In this document: piece by piece, positions 1-8,225 of the stretch
Numbering within the stretch: the stretch's first letter is position 1
Layout of the letters: the number at the start of each line of letters is the position of its first letter
Origin: an uncultured Prevotella sp.
Lineage (GTDB): Bacteria; Bacteroidota; Bacteroidia; Bacteroidales; Bacteroidaceae
Length of the DNA: 64,000 nucleotides
Assembly: GCA_937922435.1 (NCBI GenBank)
Contig: CAKZVT010000037.1
Coordinates: 19,362-83,361 of the forward strand
Direction: 5' to 3'
Program-made: the position numbers and the translations under genes
The notes under the pieces: model-generated
Told to the model about the DNA's origin: nothing
Databases searched by the model: none
Seen by the model: the letters and a program-made list of their open reading frames with translations, nothing else

Positions 1-1
1 G

Positions 2-517
2 TACGACTGCCTGCGTGCCAACAAGAGCCTGGCTGCATGGGGCGTGGAAGGCCGCGTGCCGTTCCTCGACACGGTGTTTCTCGACACGGCGATGCGCCTG
101 AATCCGGAGGCCAAGATGTGTCCGGGCGATGTCATCGAGAAGCGCATCCTGCGCGAGGCTTTTGCCCCGATGCTGCCAAAGGAAGTGGCGTGGAGGCAGA
201 AAGAGCAGTTTTCCGACGGCGTGGGGTATTCGTGGATTGACACCCTGAAGCAGCTCGCGGCCGACAGCGTGAGCGACTATGAGCTTGCACATGCCGCAGA
301 GCGGTTTCCCGTGAATCCGCCACGCAGCAAGGAGGAGTACTTTTACCGCACGCTTTTCGCCGCCCACTTCCCCAGCGACAGTGCGGCGATGAGCGTGCCA
401 AGTGTGCCGAGCGTGGCGTGCAGCACGGCAGAGGCGCTGGCCTGGGACGCGTCTTTCAAGGGCATGAACGAGCCCAGCGGACGCGCCGTAAGCGGCGTTC
501 ACGAGCAGGCGTATTGA
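2..517 (+). CDS. asnB: Asparagine synthase (glutamine-hydrolysing), C-terminal part
   Basis: The frame is open from the window edge, so only about the last 171 residues are present. They match the end of the ATP-dependent synthetase domain of AsnB: the segment GVEGRVPFLD near the left edge, then EKRILREAF, KEQFSDGVGYSWID, and the characteristic C-terminal stretch SVACSTAEALAWD followed by SGRAVSGVH. The enzyme transfers ammonia from glutamine to aspartate through a beta-aspartyl-AMP intermediate in the cytoplasm. The N-terminal glutaminase domain lies outside the window. The family call is secure from these motifs. A heptamer inverted repeat begins about 18 bp after the stop. Confidence 0.95.
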   Translation, partial: YDCLRANKSLAAWGVEGRVPFLDTVFLDTAMRLNPEAKMCPGDVIEKRILREAFAPMLPKEVAWRQKEQFSDGVGYSWIDTLKQLAADSVSDYELAHAAERFPVNPPRSKEEYFYRTLFAAHFPSDSAAMSVPSVPSVACSTAEALAWDASFKGMNEPSGRAVSGVHEQAY

Positions 518-535
518 CAGACGGAAGGCTATTGG

Positions 536-639
536 AATTGAGGATTGAGAATGGTGAATGGAAAATTATGATTACCTTTGTTAGCAGGCTGCCTCAAAGG
601 TAATCATAATTTTCCATTCACCATTCTCAATCCTCAATT
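536..639. repeat. Heptamer-built inverted repeat (family B), arms of about 45 bp
   Basis: The left arm (536-580) and right arm (595-639) are perfect reverse complements by eye, separated by a 14-base loop. The arms consist of degenerate 7-mers such as TTGAGAA and TGGTGAA, followed by a core TTATGATTACC. The same core recurs at 29241-29388 and 37431-37534. As RNA it would form a very long hairpin just after asnB, which could end transcription or protect the 3' end. Confidence 0.9.
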
Positions 640-684
640 TAAAACACGGCAAATTGCCGTGCAAAAGGCCGTTAATTGCAATGC

Positions 685-721
685 AAAAGGCCGTGTTTTA
701 CACTGTAAAACACGGCCTTTT
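685..721. repeat. AAAAGGCCGT palindrome (family A), copy 1
   Basis: A 37-bp perfect hairpin runs from AAAAGGCCGTG to CACGGCCTTTT, with a partial second unit upstream (657-680). It lies between convergent asnB and miaB and ends in a T run on both strands, so it looks like a bidirectional intrinsic terminator. At least ten more copies occur in the window. Confidence 0.85.
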
Positions 722-745
722 GTAAGGTTGCTGATTATCAATGGG

Positions 746-2131
746 TTAGCTGTGCGTTACTTCCTCGCCCTTGAGTGTCGCGCTTGAGCTTGACGTTACC
801 TTTACGCGCACGGTGTCGCCGATGCGGTGCGAGCCCTTGTCGAACACCACGACCTTGTTCTGCGAGGTGCGGCCGAAGAGCTGTTCGCGGCTGCGCTTGC
901 TGTAGCCTTCCACCAGAACGTCGAACTCGCGGCCTACGTCCATTGCGTTGCGCTCGGCCGAGATGCGCGTCTGCAGCTGTATCATCTCGTTGAGGCGGCG
1001 CAGCTTCACTTCTTCGGGCACGTCGTCGGGCAGGTGCTTTGAGGCGTATGTGCCGGGCCGCTCGCTGTATTTGAACATGAAGGCGGAGTCGTAGCCCACC
1101 TCCTTCATCAGTGAGAGCGACAGCCGGTGGTCGTCCTCCGTCTCGGAGTGGTAGCCCACGAAGATGTCGGTTGTTATGGAGCAGTCGGGTATGATGCGGC
1201 GTATGGCCTCCACGCGCCCCATGTACCACTCGCGCGTGTACTTCCTGTTCATCAGCTTCAGGATGCGGTCAGAGCCGCTCTGCACGGGCAGGTGGATGTG
1301 GCGGCACACGTTTTCGTGGCTCGCGATGACGCGCAGCGTCTCGTCGCTCATGTCCTTCGGGTGGCTCGTGGTGAAGCGCACGCGCATGTCGGGAAACGTC
1401 TCGGCCACGAGGGCGAGGAGCTGGGGGAAGTTGAGTGAAGAGTGAAGAGTGGAGAGTGAAGAATTTTCATGTTCCGAAGTATTGTATTCTTCACTCTTCA
1501 CTCTTACTTCTTCACTTAAATAACTGTTCACGTTCTGCCCCAGGAGCGTCACCTCCTTGTAGCCGCGCGAGTGCAGGTCGGCCACCTCGCGCAGTATGCT
1601 CTCGGGATCGCGGCTGCGCTCGCGGCCTCGCGTGTAGGGCACTATGCAGTAGTGGCAGAAGTTGTTGCAGCCGCGCATTATGCTCACGAAGCCGCCCACG
1701 TGCGTGCCGCAGATGCGCTGGGGCACTATGTCGCGGTAGGTCTCGGTCGTCGACAGCTCTATGTTCATGGCCTTGTGGCCGGTCTCGGCCTGCGCTATTA
1801 GGTCGGGCAGGGTGAGGTAAGCGTCGGGTCCTGCTACCAGGTCGGCGTGGTGATGGTTGATAAGTTCGTCCTTGACGCGCTCGGCCATGCAGCCCAGTAC
1901 GCCTATGATGAGCCGTCGTCCGCCGCCGCGCATGGCGTTGAGAGCCTCTAAGCGGTTGAGTATTTTCTGCTCGGCGTTGTCGCGCACGCTGCAAGTGTTG
2001 AGGAATACGGCGTCGGCCTCGTCGATGCTTTGGCACACTTCGTAGCCTGCCATCTTCATTACCGAAGCCACAACCTCGCTGTCGGCCACATTCATTTGGC
2101 AGCCGTAGGTTTCTATGTATAGCTTTTTCAT
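746..2131 (-). CDS. miaB: tRNA-2-methylthio-N6-dimethylallyladenosine synthase MiaB
   Basis: Radical-SAM methylthiotransferase that adds the 2-methylthio group to i6A37 of tRNAs reading UNN codons. The N-terminal UPF0004 domain begins YIETYGCQMN, the radical-SAM cluster motif is RGCNNFCHYC, and a TRAM-type domain lies at the C-terminus (VLVEGYSKRS onward). I start it at 2131 (MKKLYIETYG); the longer reading from 2149 adds six residues that are only translated REP-like sequence. Residues about 205-233, between LLGQNVNSY and FPQLLALVAE, are unusual: they are encoded by a heptamer inverted repeat (1434-1520) that keeps the frame open. That position is a variable spacer after the SAM core, so activity may be retained. 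Otherwise about the normal length. Confidence 0.96.
   Translation of the reverse strand: MKKLYIETYGCQMNVADSEVVASVMKMAGYEVCQSIDEADAVFLNTCSVRDNAEQKILNRLEALNAMRGGGRRLIIGVLGCMAERVKDELINHHHADLVAGPDAYLTLPDLIAQAETGHKAMNIELSTTETYRDIVPQRICGTHVGGFVSIMRGCNNFCHYCIVPYTRGRERSRDPESILREVADLHSRGYKEVTLLGQNVNSYLSEEVRVKSEEYNTSEHENSSLSTLHSSLNFPQLLALVAETFPDMRVRFTTSHPKDMSDETLRVIASHENVCRHIHLPVQSGSDRILKLMNRKYTREWYMGRVEAIRRIIPDCSITTDIFVGYHSETEDDHRLSLSLMKEVGYDSAFMFKYSERPGTYASKHLPDDVPEEVKLRRLNEMIQLQTRISAERNAMDVGREFDVLVEGYSKRSREQLFGRTSQNKVVVFDKGSHRIGDTVRVKVTSSSSATLKGEEVTHS
1434..1520. repeat. Heptamer inverted repeat (family B) inserted in frame in miaB
   Basis: Arms 1435-1463 and 1487-1515 are near-perfect reverse complements made of GTGAAGA-type 7-mers, with a loop of about 23 bases. 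The same arm sequence is found in intergenic copies near 41314-41405 and 58588-58640. The insert adds 29 codons with no stop, translated as runs like KSEE and SSLS in miaB. Confidence 0.9.
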
Positions 2132-2137
2132 ATTGAA

Positions 2138-2172
2138 AACCCACCCCAACCCTCCCGAGGGGAGGGAGTTTG
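2138..2172 (+). repeat. REP-like palindrome (family C), copy 1a
   Basis: Consensus ACCCACCCCAACCC then CTCCCGAGGGGAGGG, directly upstream of the miaB start. It is paired in inverted orientation with the copy at 2249-2288, giving a REPIN-like doublet around about 80 bp of AT-rich sequence. Confidence 0.85.
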
Positions 2173-2248
2173 GAATGTATTGAAGGGTGTTGTTGTTATG
2201 TTAAAAAAATATTTGCTTATATTTATCTCGTTCTGTTGGCAAAGCATG

Positions 2249-2288
2249 TCAAGCCCCCTTCCCTTCGGGAGGGGTTGGGGGTAGGTGG
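2249..2288 (-). repeat. REP-like palindrome (family C), copy 1b, overlapping a gene end
   Basis: Inverted partner of 2138-2172 (CCCTTCGGGAGGGG core, GGGGGTAGG flank). It encodes the last 12 residues and the stop codon of the beta-lactamase. Confidence 0.85.
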
Positions 2289-3145
2289 TTGATTACCTCT
2301 TCCGCAATCTCCCTCATGAGACTTGCGTTGCCCTCTGCGCCCAACTTCGAGTCTTTGATTAGCACGGCGATGTATATGCGTCGGCCGTCGGGCAGGGTTA
2401 TTACGCCTGCGTCGTTGTCGGCTGTAAGCGTGCCGTCGGGCAGTGGAAAGCCCGTGCCCGTCTTGTGGGCGAGCGTCATGCCAGGCTTGAGGGCTGCCTT
2501 GAGCTTGTTCTGTCCGGTTGAGGTGGAGAGCAGGATGTCCTTTAACAAGGTGGCGTAAGGCTCTCCGAGGATGTTGCCTTCATACAGTTTCTTGAAGAGC
2601 ACGGCCACCGACAGCGGCGTAGAGCGGTTGTTGTACGAGCGCATCGGGTCGGCGTGCATCGAGGCTTCGGTCTCCGTCAGGTTGAAATCCGTCAGCCCTA
2701 TGCTCCGCATTTCGGCGTTGACGCCCTGTATTCCGCCTGCAAGGCGTATGATGATGTCGCACGCGTTGTTGTCGCTCTCGGCCACGCTGTAGTGCAGAAG
2801 GCTGTCAAACGGCATGGTGAAGTCGCGCCCGGCGTACCGTTTCAGCATGGGGCTGTAGGTGTCTGTCATCATCTCCCCTGCCATTACAGTAATTGACGTG
2901 TCCGTCGGTATGCCGCTGCGCTCCATCTGCCGGAGCGCGGCTATTGCGCCGTGCAGCTTGAAGACGCTCATCAGGGGATAACCGTCGGCGTCGTTTACGG
3001 TGTGCGCCTTGCCGTCGGCAAGCCACGCTACGCCCACCTCGGCGTGCTTGCCGCCGATGATGTCCTTTACCTTTTGCTCCACGGATTGTGCCGCGGCGAG
3101 TGCCGGCAGCATGGCTGCGATGATGGCGGTGACAAGCTTTCCCAC
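2249..3145 (-). CDS. Class A beta-lactamase, subclass A2-like
   Basis: Periplasmic serine beta-lactamase that hydrolyses the beta-lactam ring. A signal peptide covers residues 1 to about 19 (ends LAAAQ). Catalytic motifs are S60-V-F-K63, the S124-D-N126 triad, E160 in TETEASM as the general base, and K228-T-G230. The order and the context in Bacteroidales fit the CfxA/CepA/CblA branch; the exact substrate range cannot be read from the sequence. The start codon is GTG at 3145, one base past the stop of the DUF3108 gene, which suggests cotranscription. The C-terminal tail HLPPTPPEGKGA is encoded by a REP-like element, so the original stop was probably lost or replaced on insertion. Confidence 0.93.
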   Translation of the reverse strand: MGKLVTAIIAAMLPALAAAQSVEQKVKDIIGGKHAEVGVAWLADGKAHTVNDADGYPLMSVFKLHGAIAALRQMERSGIPTDTSITVMAGEMMTDTYSPMLKRYAGRDFTMPFDSLLHYSVAESDNNACDIIIRLAGGIQGVNAEMRSIGLTDFNLTETEASMHADPMRSYNNRSTPLSVAVLFKKLYEGNILGEPYATLLKDILLSTSTGQNKLKAALKPGMTLAHKTGTGFPLPDGTLTADNDAGVITLPDGRRIYIAVLIKDSKLGAEGNASLMREIAEEVINHLPPTPPEGKGA

Positions 3146-3146
3146 C

Positions 3147-3959
3147 TTACTTTACTTGCGAGTTGATTGGGTTTTTCACGCCCCTCATGCTTGTGAGGAA
3201 CGCCTTTGCCGAGCCGAATTTCAAGAACATGTCAAGGCGTATGGGCACATGGTTGGCATCGTCGGTGACGAAGAAGCGTGCGATTTCACGCCATCCCTTC
3301 TTTTCCTTTTCAGTATATGACAGTTCGAGGCAACGGTACCGCACGCCGTTGTCGGCCTTGATGTTCTTGGTTCCCAAGAGCTTGATTTTCGCCGGGGCAA
3401 GTCCGTTGCCGTCGGCAATCTGGAAGTCGACCACGTGTCCTTTCTTCCAGTTGCCCAGGTCGAAGCTCCTTGCACGCAGAAAGATGTTCATCATGTCGAA
3501 CACGCACTGTCCCGGAGTAACCGTCCGGCGTTCCTTCCTGCCGTCCTTGTACAGGCGGCTCTGCGTCACCTGGCACTTTCCGCTGGGATACTTGTACCAA
3601 ACCTCGTCCACGGTGTAACGTTTCCCCTCCACAGCTCCTTTGCGGTAATACAGCGGTGCGAGGTCGAGCGACGAGTAGCAAAGCAGCGTGTCGCGCATCA
3701 TGAAGATTTTGTCCATCTTGCTGTTGCCCCTCGTCGTGAGGCTGGCACGGTAGGCGTTCTGGCCTCCGTACTTGCTTTGCACAACGTACATGGAGGCCGT
3801 GCCGACCTTGACCCATACGAACTTCCAGTTGTAGTAGAGGTTGTATGACAGGAATTCGCCTGCCTTGAACGCCGTGTTCTTGAATGTGCACTGCGCTGCC
3901 GACGTGCCGGCCATGCACAGCATGACCGCCGTCAGGATAAAGGTTTTCAGGTGTTTCAT
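3147..3959 (-). CDS. DUF3108 domain protein, secreted
   Basis: A 270-residue protein with a signal peptide (cleavage after ...GTSAAQ) followed by a single DUF3108-type domain: the early segment AGEFLSYNLYYNWKFVWV and the later KKGHVVDFQIADG are typical. The family occurs in Gram-negative periplasm and has no settled function. It sits between the Ig-like lipoprotein gene (27 bp upstream) and the beta-lactamase gene (which starts at the base after its stop region), so the three are probably one transcript starting from the GH3-type gene at 7518. Confidence 0.85.
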   Translation of the reverse strand: MKHLKTFILTAVMLCMAGTSAAQCTFKNTAFKAGEFLSYNLYYNWKFVWVKVGTASMYVVQSKYGGQNAYRASLTTRGNSKMDKIFMMRDTLLCYSSLDLAPLYYRKGAVEGKRYTVDEVWYKYPSGKCQVTQSRLYKDGRKERRTVTPGQCVFDMMNIFLRARSFDLGNWKKGHVVDFQIADGNGLAPAKIKLLGTKNIKADNGVRYRCLELSYTEKEKKGWREIARFFVTDDANHVPIRLDMFLKFGSAKAFLTSMRGVKNPINSQVK

Positions 3960-3986
3960 ACGCGTTTCACTCCCTATGTTTTCGTG

Positions 3987-6005
3987 TTACATGTCCGGAT
4001 AGGGTATGCCCAGCTTCTCGGCACGCTCAAGGTTGCGGCGTGTTATGGTCTTTTCCTTCTCCGGTTTTTGTTTTGTTATGGCCATTGGCTTTTGCAGGTT
4101 GAGGCTGCGCGATGTGGGATTCCACGTCAGCGTCAAGTCCCATTTGGCCTTGCATTCTATTTTGTCGTGGTAGTAATACGTTGTTTCCGCCTGCTTGTCA
4201 AGGGCGTATTCGCCAGTGTCCCAGATTCCGTTCTTGTTGGAGTCGATGAACATGCGGGCGTAGTAGGTGTCGGGCTTGACGTAGAAGAACTCGGCGCGGC
4301 CGTTGTCCGTGCTGGTCTCTTTCACCACGGCATCCGACGAATTGAGCAGTTGCACGACGACGGTGGTGTCGGCCATGCCCGTAAGGTCGAACAGCACGGT
4401 GGCGTACGCGTCTTCCGTCTTCACCTTGAAGCCCTGCTTCTTGGGCGCGGAAGTCTTGCCGTAGATGTCAGTGAAGGCCATTGTGTCGATTTCGAGGCTG
4501 TACTCTATGCCTGGCCTCCACTCCCCGAGCAGTTCGTATGTGCGGTGTACGCCCGGCTTGGGGCGCAGCACGAACGGGGAGTTGTACCACAAGGTGTCGT
4601 GCTTCGAGTAAAGATGTATGCGTGAAGTGTCGGCCGAGGCCAGCGGAGTAGGCATCGTAATGGTTATGTTCTGGTCGGGGTCAGGCTCGGAGGCGACGCT
4701 GTATTTCGGCTCGAGGGCTTTCGGTTTCATTACCGTTTCGTATTCCTTGCCGCGCTTTTTCGCCTTTTCCTGCGCTTTCTTCCATTCCTCGTACTCGTCT
4801 GCCTGCTGTTTCAAGCGCTTTTCGTAAGGCACTTTCGCGAGTATGTCCATCGTGTCGGTCTGCAGCTGGAGCACGCCGAGCGTGTCGGTGGCCATGTATT
4901 TCACTTCCATGCGCAGCGTGTCCTGGTTTACGAGCATGGTGTCGCGCAGCCAGTAGGTTACGGTGTCCTGCTTCTCTGTGGCCTCTATGACGAACGCGCC
5001 TTGTTCGTTGAAGTTAAGCCCCTTGATTTGCGGCAGCAGGCTGTCGCCGTAGCTGAAGAACATCGTGAAGTGGTCAGGCTCGGTGCGTTCGGTCTTCACC
5101 AGGTAGCGGTTGGTCTGCACTTCGGTGAATGCGCGCAGCACGATGTCGTCGGGCAGGAAGTGCGTGTAGGGCACGCGTGCTATCGAGTCGATGTGCAGGG
5201 AGTCGCGCCAGACGGTGTCCTGGCGGATGTCTGGCTTGAACGACGGCGTTATTATGTCGTGCGAGAAGGCGAGCATCTCGCTCTTCTGGCTGAAGATGTA
5301 GTTGTTGTCGGCGTCTTGCAGTGCGTAGATGCGGTAGTCGCCGGGGGCTATGCCCTTGATTATGAACTTGCCGCGACTGTCGGTTCGCGATACGCGCAGC
5401 ATCGGTTCTTTGGTGAATACGGTGTCGCTCAGGTTGCTGTACAGGCCCACGAGTATGCCTTTTATGGGTTCGAGGTTCTGCGCGTTGAGCACATATCCGG
5501 CCACTTCCATTGTGTCTATGTGGTCGCCGGTGGAGAACGTGTAAGTGTAGTTGCCCAAGGGGTTGCCCTCGTTGTTGTCGGTTATGGCGTCGGAGAAGTC
5601 CACCGTGTACGTGGTGTTGGGCTTGAGCGAGTCTTTCAGTTCGACTACTATTTTCCGGCCTGACGCCAGTATTTCGGCCTGTTCGAGCTGCGGGGGCGAT
5701 ATTACCACTTTCTCGGTGGGGTTGTCCACCTTGATGTATTCGTCGAAGTGTATGCTTATTTTCTTGCTTTTTACGTTTACGCCCTGGTCTTGCGGCGTTG
5801 TGCGCACGATGACGGGCGGTGTCTCGTCGTACCATCCGCCGTCGGGCTGCCCCATCTTGGCGCACGACACCACGGCCAAGGCCGCCAGCAGGGGCAGCCA
5901 CAGCATGCCGCGGCCGGGCTTGTTCGGCTTATTTGGCTTATTAGCCCAATGGGCCGAATGGGCCAGATGGGCCAGACGGGAGATTATGTTGAGGTCAATC
6001 TTCAT
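3987..6005 (-). CDS. Ig-like domain lipoprotein (SbsA-type Ig, surface or periplasmic)
   Basis: A 672-residue protein. A hydrophobic segment (residues 34-47) ends in the lipobox VVSC, with C48 as likely lipidated residue. An Ig-like domain follows (DETPPVIVRTTPQDQGVNV ... FSTGD), then Cna-B/CarboxypepD-like segments (VAGYVLNAQNLEPIKGI) and a charged region. It resembles a conserved Bacteroidetes family annotated Ig-like domain-containing; function unknown. The start at 6005 overlaps the stop of the upstream gene by 11 bp, suggesting coupling, but then 47 residues precede the Cys. Residues 11-31 are a 3-residue repeat (LAH, KPN) encoded by a 9-bp tandem repeat. A start at ATG 5906 would give a normal lipoprotein signal. 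Confidence 0.8.
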   Translation of the reverse strand: MKIDLNIISRLAHLAHSAHWANKPNKPNKPGRGMLWLPLLAALAVVSCAKMGQPDGGWYDETPPVIVRTTPQDQGVNVKSKKISIHFDEYIKVDNPTEKVVISPPQLEQAEILASGRKIVVELKDSLKPNTTYTVDFSDAITDNNEGNPLGNYTYTFSTGDHIDTMEVAGYVLNAQNLEPIKGILVGLYSNLSDTVFTKEPMLRVSRTDSRGKFIIKGIAPGDYRIYALQDADNNYIFSQKSEMLAFSHDIITPSFKPDIRQDTVWRDSLHIDSIARVPYTHFLPDDIVLRAFTEVQTNRYLVKTERTEPDHFTMFFSYGDSLLPQIKGLNFNEQGAFVIEATEKQDTVTYWLRDTMLVNQDTLRMEVKYMATDTLGVLQLQTDTMDILAKVPYEKRLKQQADEYEEWKKAQEKAKKRGKEYETVMKPKALEPKYSVASEPDPDQNITITMPTPLASADTSRIHLYSKHDTLWYNSPFVLRPKPGVHRTYELLGEWRPGIEYSLEIDTMAFTDIYGKTSAPKKQGFKVKTEDAYATVLFDLTGMADTTVVVQLLNSSDAVVKETSTDNGRAEFFYVKPDTYYARMFIDSNKNGIWDTGEYALDKQAETTYYYHDKIECKAKWDLTLTWNPTSRSLNLQKPMAITKQKPEKEKTITRRNLERAEKLGIPYPDM
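5914..5982. repeat. 9-bp tandem repeat (family F) inside the lipoprotein N-terminus
   Basis: About seven degenerate 9-mers, such as GAATGGGCC, AGATGGGCC and TTATTTGGC, with a partly palindromic layout. Since 9 is a multiple of 3 the array never breaks the frame. Related arrays occur at 7608-7705, 25811-25872, 49748-49786 and 55788-55812. Confidence 0.8.
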
Positions 6006-7518
6006 TCTTTGTGGTGTTGAACCTTAGCATCTGTTCTATTATGTCGCGGCTGTTGTTGAGGCGCGGCACCTTGTGCTGGCCGCCCAGCTTGCCTTTCGAC
6101 TTGAGCCAGTCGTTGAACAGGCCCGGGCGCGCCTTGACTATTTCGAGGTGCTGCAGGGTGATGTCCTTGTACCGCTTGGCCTCGTAGTCGCTGTTGACTT
6201 CCTGGAGCTTCTTGTCGAGTATGGATGCGAACGCGTCAATGTCGCCGGGCTCTTTTGCAAATTCGATGAGCCACTGGTGGCGGCACTTGGCCTTGCCGTC
6301 CATGAATACGGGCGCGGCGGTGTATTCGCTCACCTCGGCTCCTGTCTTGCGGCAGGCTTCGGCGAGTCCCTGCTCGGCGTTGTCAACGATGAGTTCTTCG
6401 CCGAAGGCGTTGATGAAGCTCTTTGTGCGGCCTGTTATTATGAACTTGTAGGGGCTGACTGAGGTGAACTTCACCGTGTCGCCTATGATGTAACGCCACA
6501 GTCCGCAGGGCGTGGATATCACCATGGCGTAGTTGACGCCGGTGCTTACGCCTTCGAGGGGGAGCACCGTGGGGTTGTCCTTGCCGAACTCGTCCATCGG
6601 TATGAACTCGTAGAACACGCCGTAGTCGAGCATGAGCAGCATGGCCGGGTCGGCCGGGTTGCTTTGCAGGCCGAAGAATCCTTCGCTGGCGTTGTACGTC
6701 TCCATGTAGTGCATGCGCGGCGAGGTGATGAGCTGTTGGTACTGCTTGCGGTAGGGCGTGAAGGCCACTCCGCCGTGGAAGAACACCTCGATGTTGGGCC
6801 ACACCTCTTCAAGGTGCTCCTTGCCCGACAGTTCCATGACCCTTGTCAGCACGGAGAGCATCCACGAGGGCACTCCGCTCAGGTTGGTGACGTTCTTGTT
6901 GAGCGTCTCGCGGGCTATGCGGTCGCGCTTCACCTCGAAGTCGTCGAGCAGCGCGGTCTGCTTCTTGGGCACGCGCACGAGGTTTACCAGGGGGTTGATG
7001 TTCTCTATGAGGATGGCGCTCAAGTCGCCCACGAGGCTGCCGGAGACGTTGTAGTTGGGCGAGTGGCTGCCGCCGAGTATGAGCCCCTTGCCGTCGAACA
7101 TCCGGCTCTCGGGGTTGTTGCCGAGGTACAGGGCCACCGCGTCGCTGCCGCCCTGGTAGTGGGTGTGCTTCAGCCCTTCGCGGCTTACGGGTATGAACTT
7201 GCTCTTGTCGTTGGTCGTGCCCGACGACTTGGCGTACCATTTCACCACGCCCGGCCACAGCACGTTGGCCTCGCCGTGGCGCATGCGGTCAATCTTGTCC
7301 TTCAGGTCGTCGTAGGTGTTGAGCGGCACGCCGGCCGCGAAGGCGTCGTATGTGGACGCGCCGCCCGGCATGTAGCGGCGTCCGTATTCGGTGTCTCTTG
7401 CGTTCTCGGTAAGGTAGCGCAGCATCCGGGCCTGTATTTCGGCCGCATGCGTGGCGTATTTCTCGATTTCCTTCAGCCTCGGGGTGAAGAAATTTCTTGC
7501 TATTGCTGTGATGCTCAT
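5995..7518 (-). CDS. GH3 auxin-responsive-promoter family protein (acyl-adenylating)
   Basis: A 507-residue member of the GH3 family, which belongs to the ANL adenylating superfamily and in plants conjugates amino acids to carboxylic acids. Visible motifs: the ATP-binding SSGTTNDKSKFIP near residue 104, LGGSHSPNYNV, the YNASEGFFGLQ acyl-binding segment, and YIIGDTVKFTS with the following RTKSFINAFGEELIVDNAE region, all at family positions. Full length. In Bacteroidetes the substrate is unknown. It heads the minus-strand group continuing into the Ig-like lipoprotein (11-bp overlap). Confidence 0.88.
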   Translation of the reverse strand: MSITAIARNFFTPRLKEIEKYATHAAEIQARMLRYLTENARDTEYGRRYMPGGASTYDAFAAGVPLNTYDDLKDKIDRMRHGEANVLWPGVVKWYAKSSGTTNDKSKFIPVSREGLKHTHYQGGSDAVALYLGNNPESRMFDGKGLILGGSHSPNYNVSGSLVGDLSAILIENINPLVNLVRVPKKQTALLDDFEVKRDRIARETLNKNVTNLSGVPSWMLSVLTRVMELSGKEHLEEVWPNIEVFFHGGVAFTPYRKQYQQLITSPRMHYMETYNASEGFFGLQSNPADPAMLLMLDYGVFYEFIPMDEFGKDNPTVLPLEGVSTGVNYAMVISTPCGLWRYIIGDTVKFTSVSPYKFIITGRTKSFINAFGEELIVDNAEQGLAEACRKTGAEVSEYTAAPVFMDGKAKCRHQWLIEFAKEPGDIDAFASILDKKLQEVNSDYEAKRYKDITLQHLEIVKARPGLFNDWLKSKGKLGGQHKVPRLNNSRDIIEQMLRFNTTKNED

Positions 7519-7607
7519 CCTGTTATTATAAGATGTTGAGTGTGCAAAATTAAGCTAAACTTTTTGAATACTGCAACTTTTTGCCGTTTTTTTATTGAAT
7601 GGGAGGA

Positions 7608-7705
7608 TAGCCCGATGAGCCTCACGGGAATATGCGTCATGGCGTGTCGGCCCAATCCTGCCCATCGGGCGCATCGTCCTGTGATGCCCATTGGGGCAAT
7701 GCTGC
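7608..7705. repeat. 9-bp degenerate repeat (family F) upstream of the GH3-type gene
   Basis: The 347-bp gap between the GH3-type gene and hup holds this loosely palindromic stretch (units like GCCCGATGA and GCCCATCGG) and then a family A palindrome. Nothing else is recognisable in the gap. Confidence 0.55.
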
Positions 7706-7743
7706 CAGCCGCTTGTTTTGCAATCTGCCGCCTTTCACTCTTC

Positions 7744-7804
7744 AAAAGGCCGTCTTTCATACGCTAAAAGGCCGCCTTTCAGCGTGTGAAAGACGGCCTT
7801 TTGT
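7744..7804. repeat. AAAAGGCCGT palindrome (family A), copy 2
   Basis: Outer arms CAAAAGGCCGTCTTTCA (7744-7760) and TGAAAGACGGCCTTTTG (7788-7804) enclose a second AAAAGGCCGCC unit. It lies 3' of hup and 5' of the GH3-type gene, and could end hup transcription. Confidence 0.85.
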
Positions 7805-7865
7805 AAGGCTTTGAGCCTCAATATGTTGCGGCTGCGATGCCAGCCGCGCCTTTTCCGGCGTATTT

Positions 7866-8138
7866 TTAGTTGAGCGCGGCGTTGAGCTCAGCGCCTGCCT
7901 TGAACTTGGCAACCTTCTTTGCAGCTATCTGGATTTTCTGCTTGTTTGCCGGATTGATGCCTTCGCGGGCGGGGCGCTCGTTCACGCTGAACGTGCCGAA
8001 GCCTACCAACGATACCTTGTCACCTGCTACGAGAGCGTCCTTAACGGCAGCTACAGTAGCGTCGAGAGCCTTCTTCGAGTCAGCCTTTGACAGTCCTGAA
8101 CCTGCAGCTATTTTTTCAATAAGTTCTGTTTTGTTCAT
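7866..8138 (-). CDS. HU family DNA-binding protein
   Basis: A 90-residue nucleoid protein that bends DNA as a dimer. The sequence carries the full HU fold: N-terminal helices MNKTELIEKIAAGSGLSKAD, the GFGTF turn (residues 46-50), and the DNA-binding arm ERPAREGINPANKQKI. The length is standard. It has its own promoter (8195-8225) and a family A hairpin downstream, so it is probably monocistronic. Which HU paralogue it is cannot be decided. Confidence 0.96.
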   Translation of the reverse strand: MNKTELIEKIAAGSGLSKADSKKALDATVAAVKDALVAGDKVSLVGFGTFSVNERPAREGINPANKQKIQIAAKKVAKFKAGAELNAALN

Positions 8139-8194
8139 GATTTAACGGATTAAAAATATTAATTGTAAGTACTGTGTTTCAGCATATTTCCTCG

Positions 8195-8225
8195 CAAATA
8201 TAGTCCATTCATTTCATTTGCCAAA
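8195..8225 (-). promoter_or_regulatory. Promoter of the HU gene
   Basis: On the minus strand a TTTG (8222-8225) is followed by a 19-bp spacer and TATATTTG (8195-8202), a full match to the Bacteroidetes -33/-7 consensus, about 55 bp upstream of the start codon. Confidence 0.75.

Noticed and set aside
132..401. Long open frames opposite or out of frame with real genes (for example 746-1229 minus in another frame, 14848-15123, 26334-27362)
   Set aside because: They overlap well-supported genes, have unnatural Arg/His/Ala-rich composition caused by high GC, and show no family motifs.
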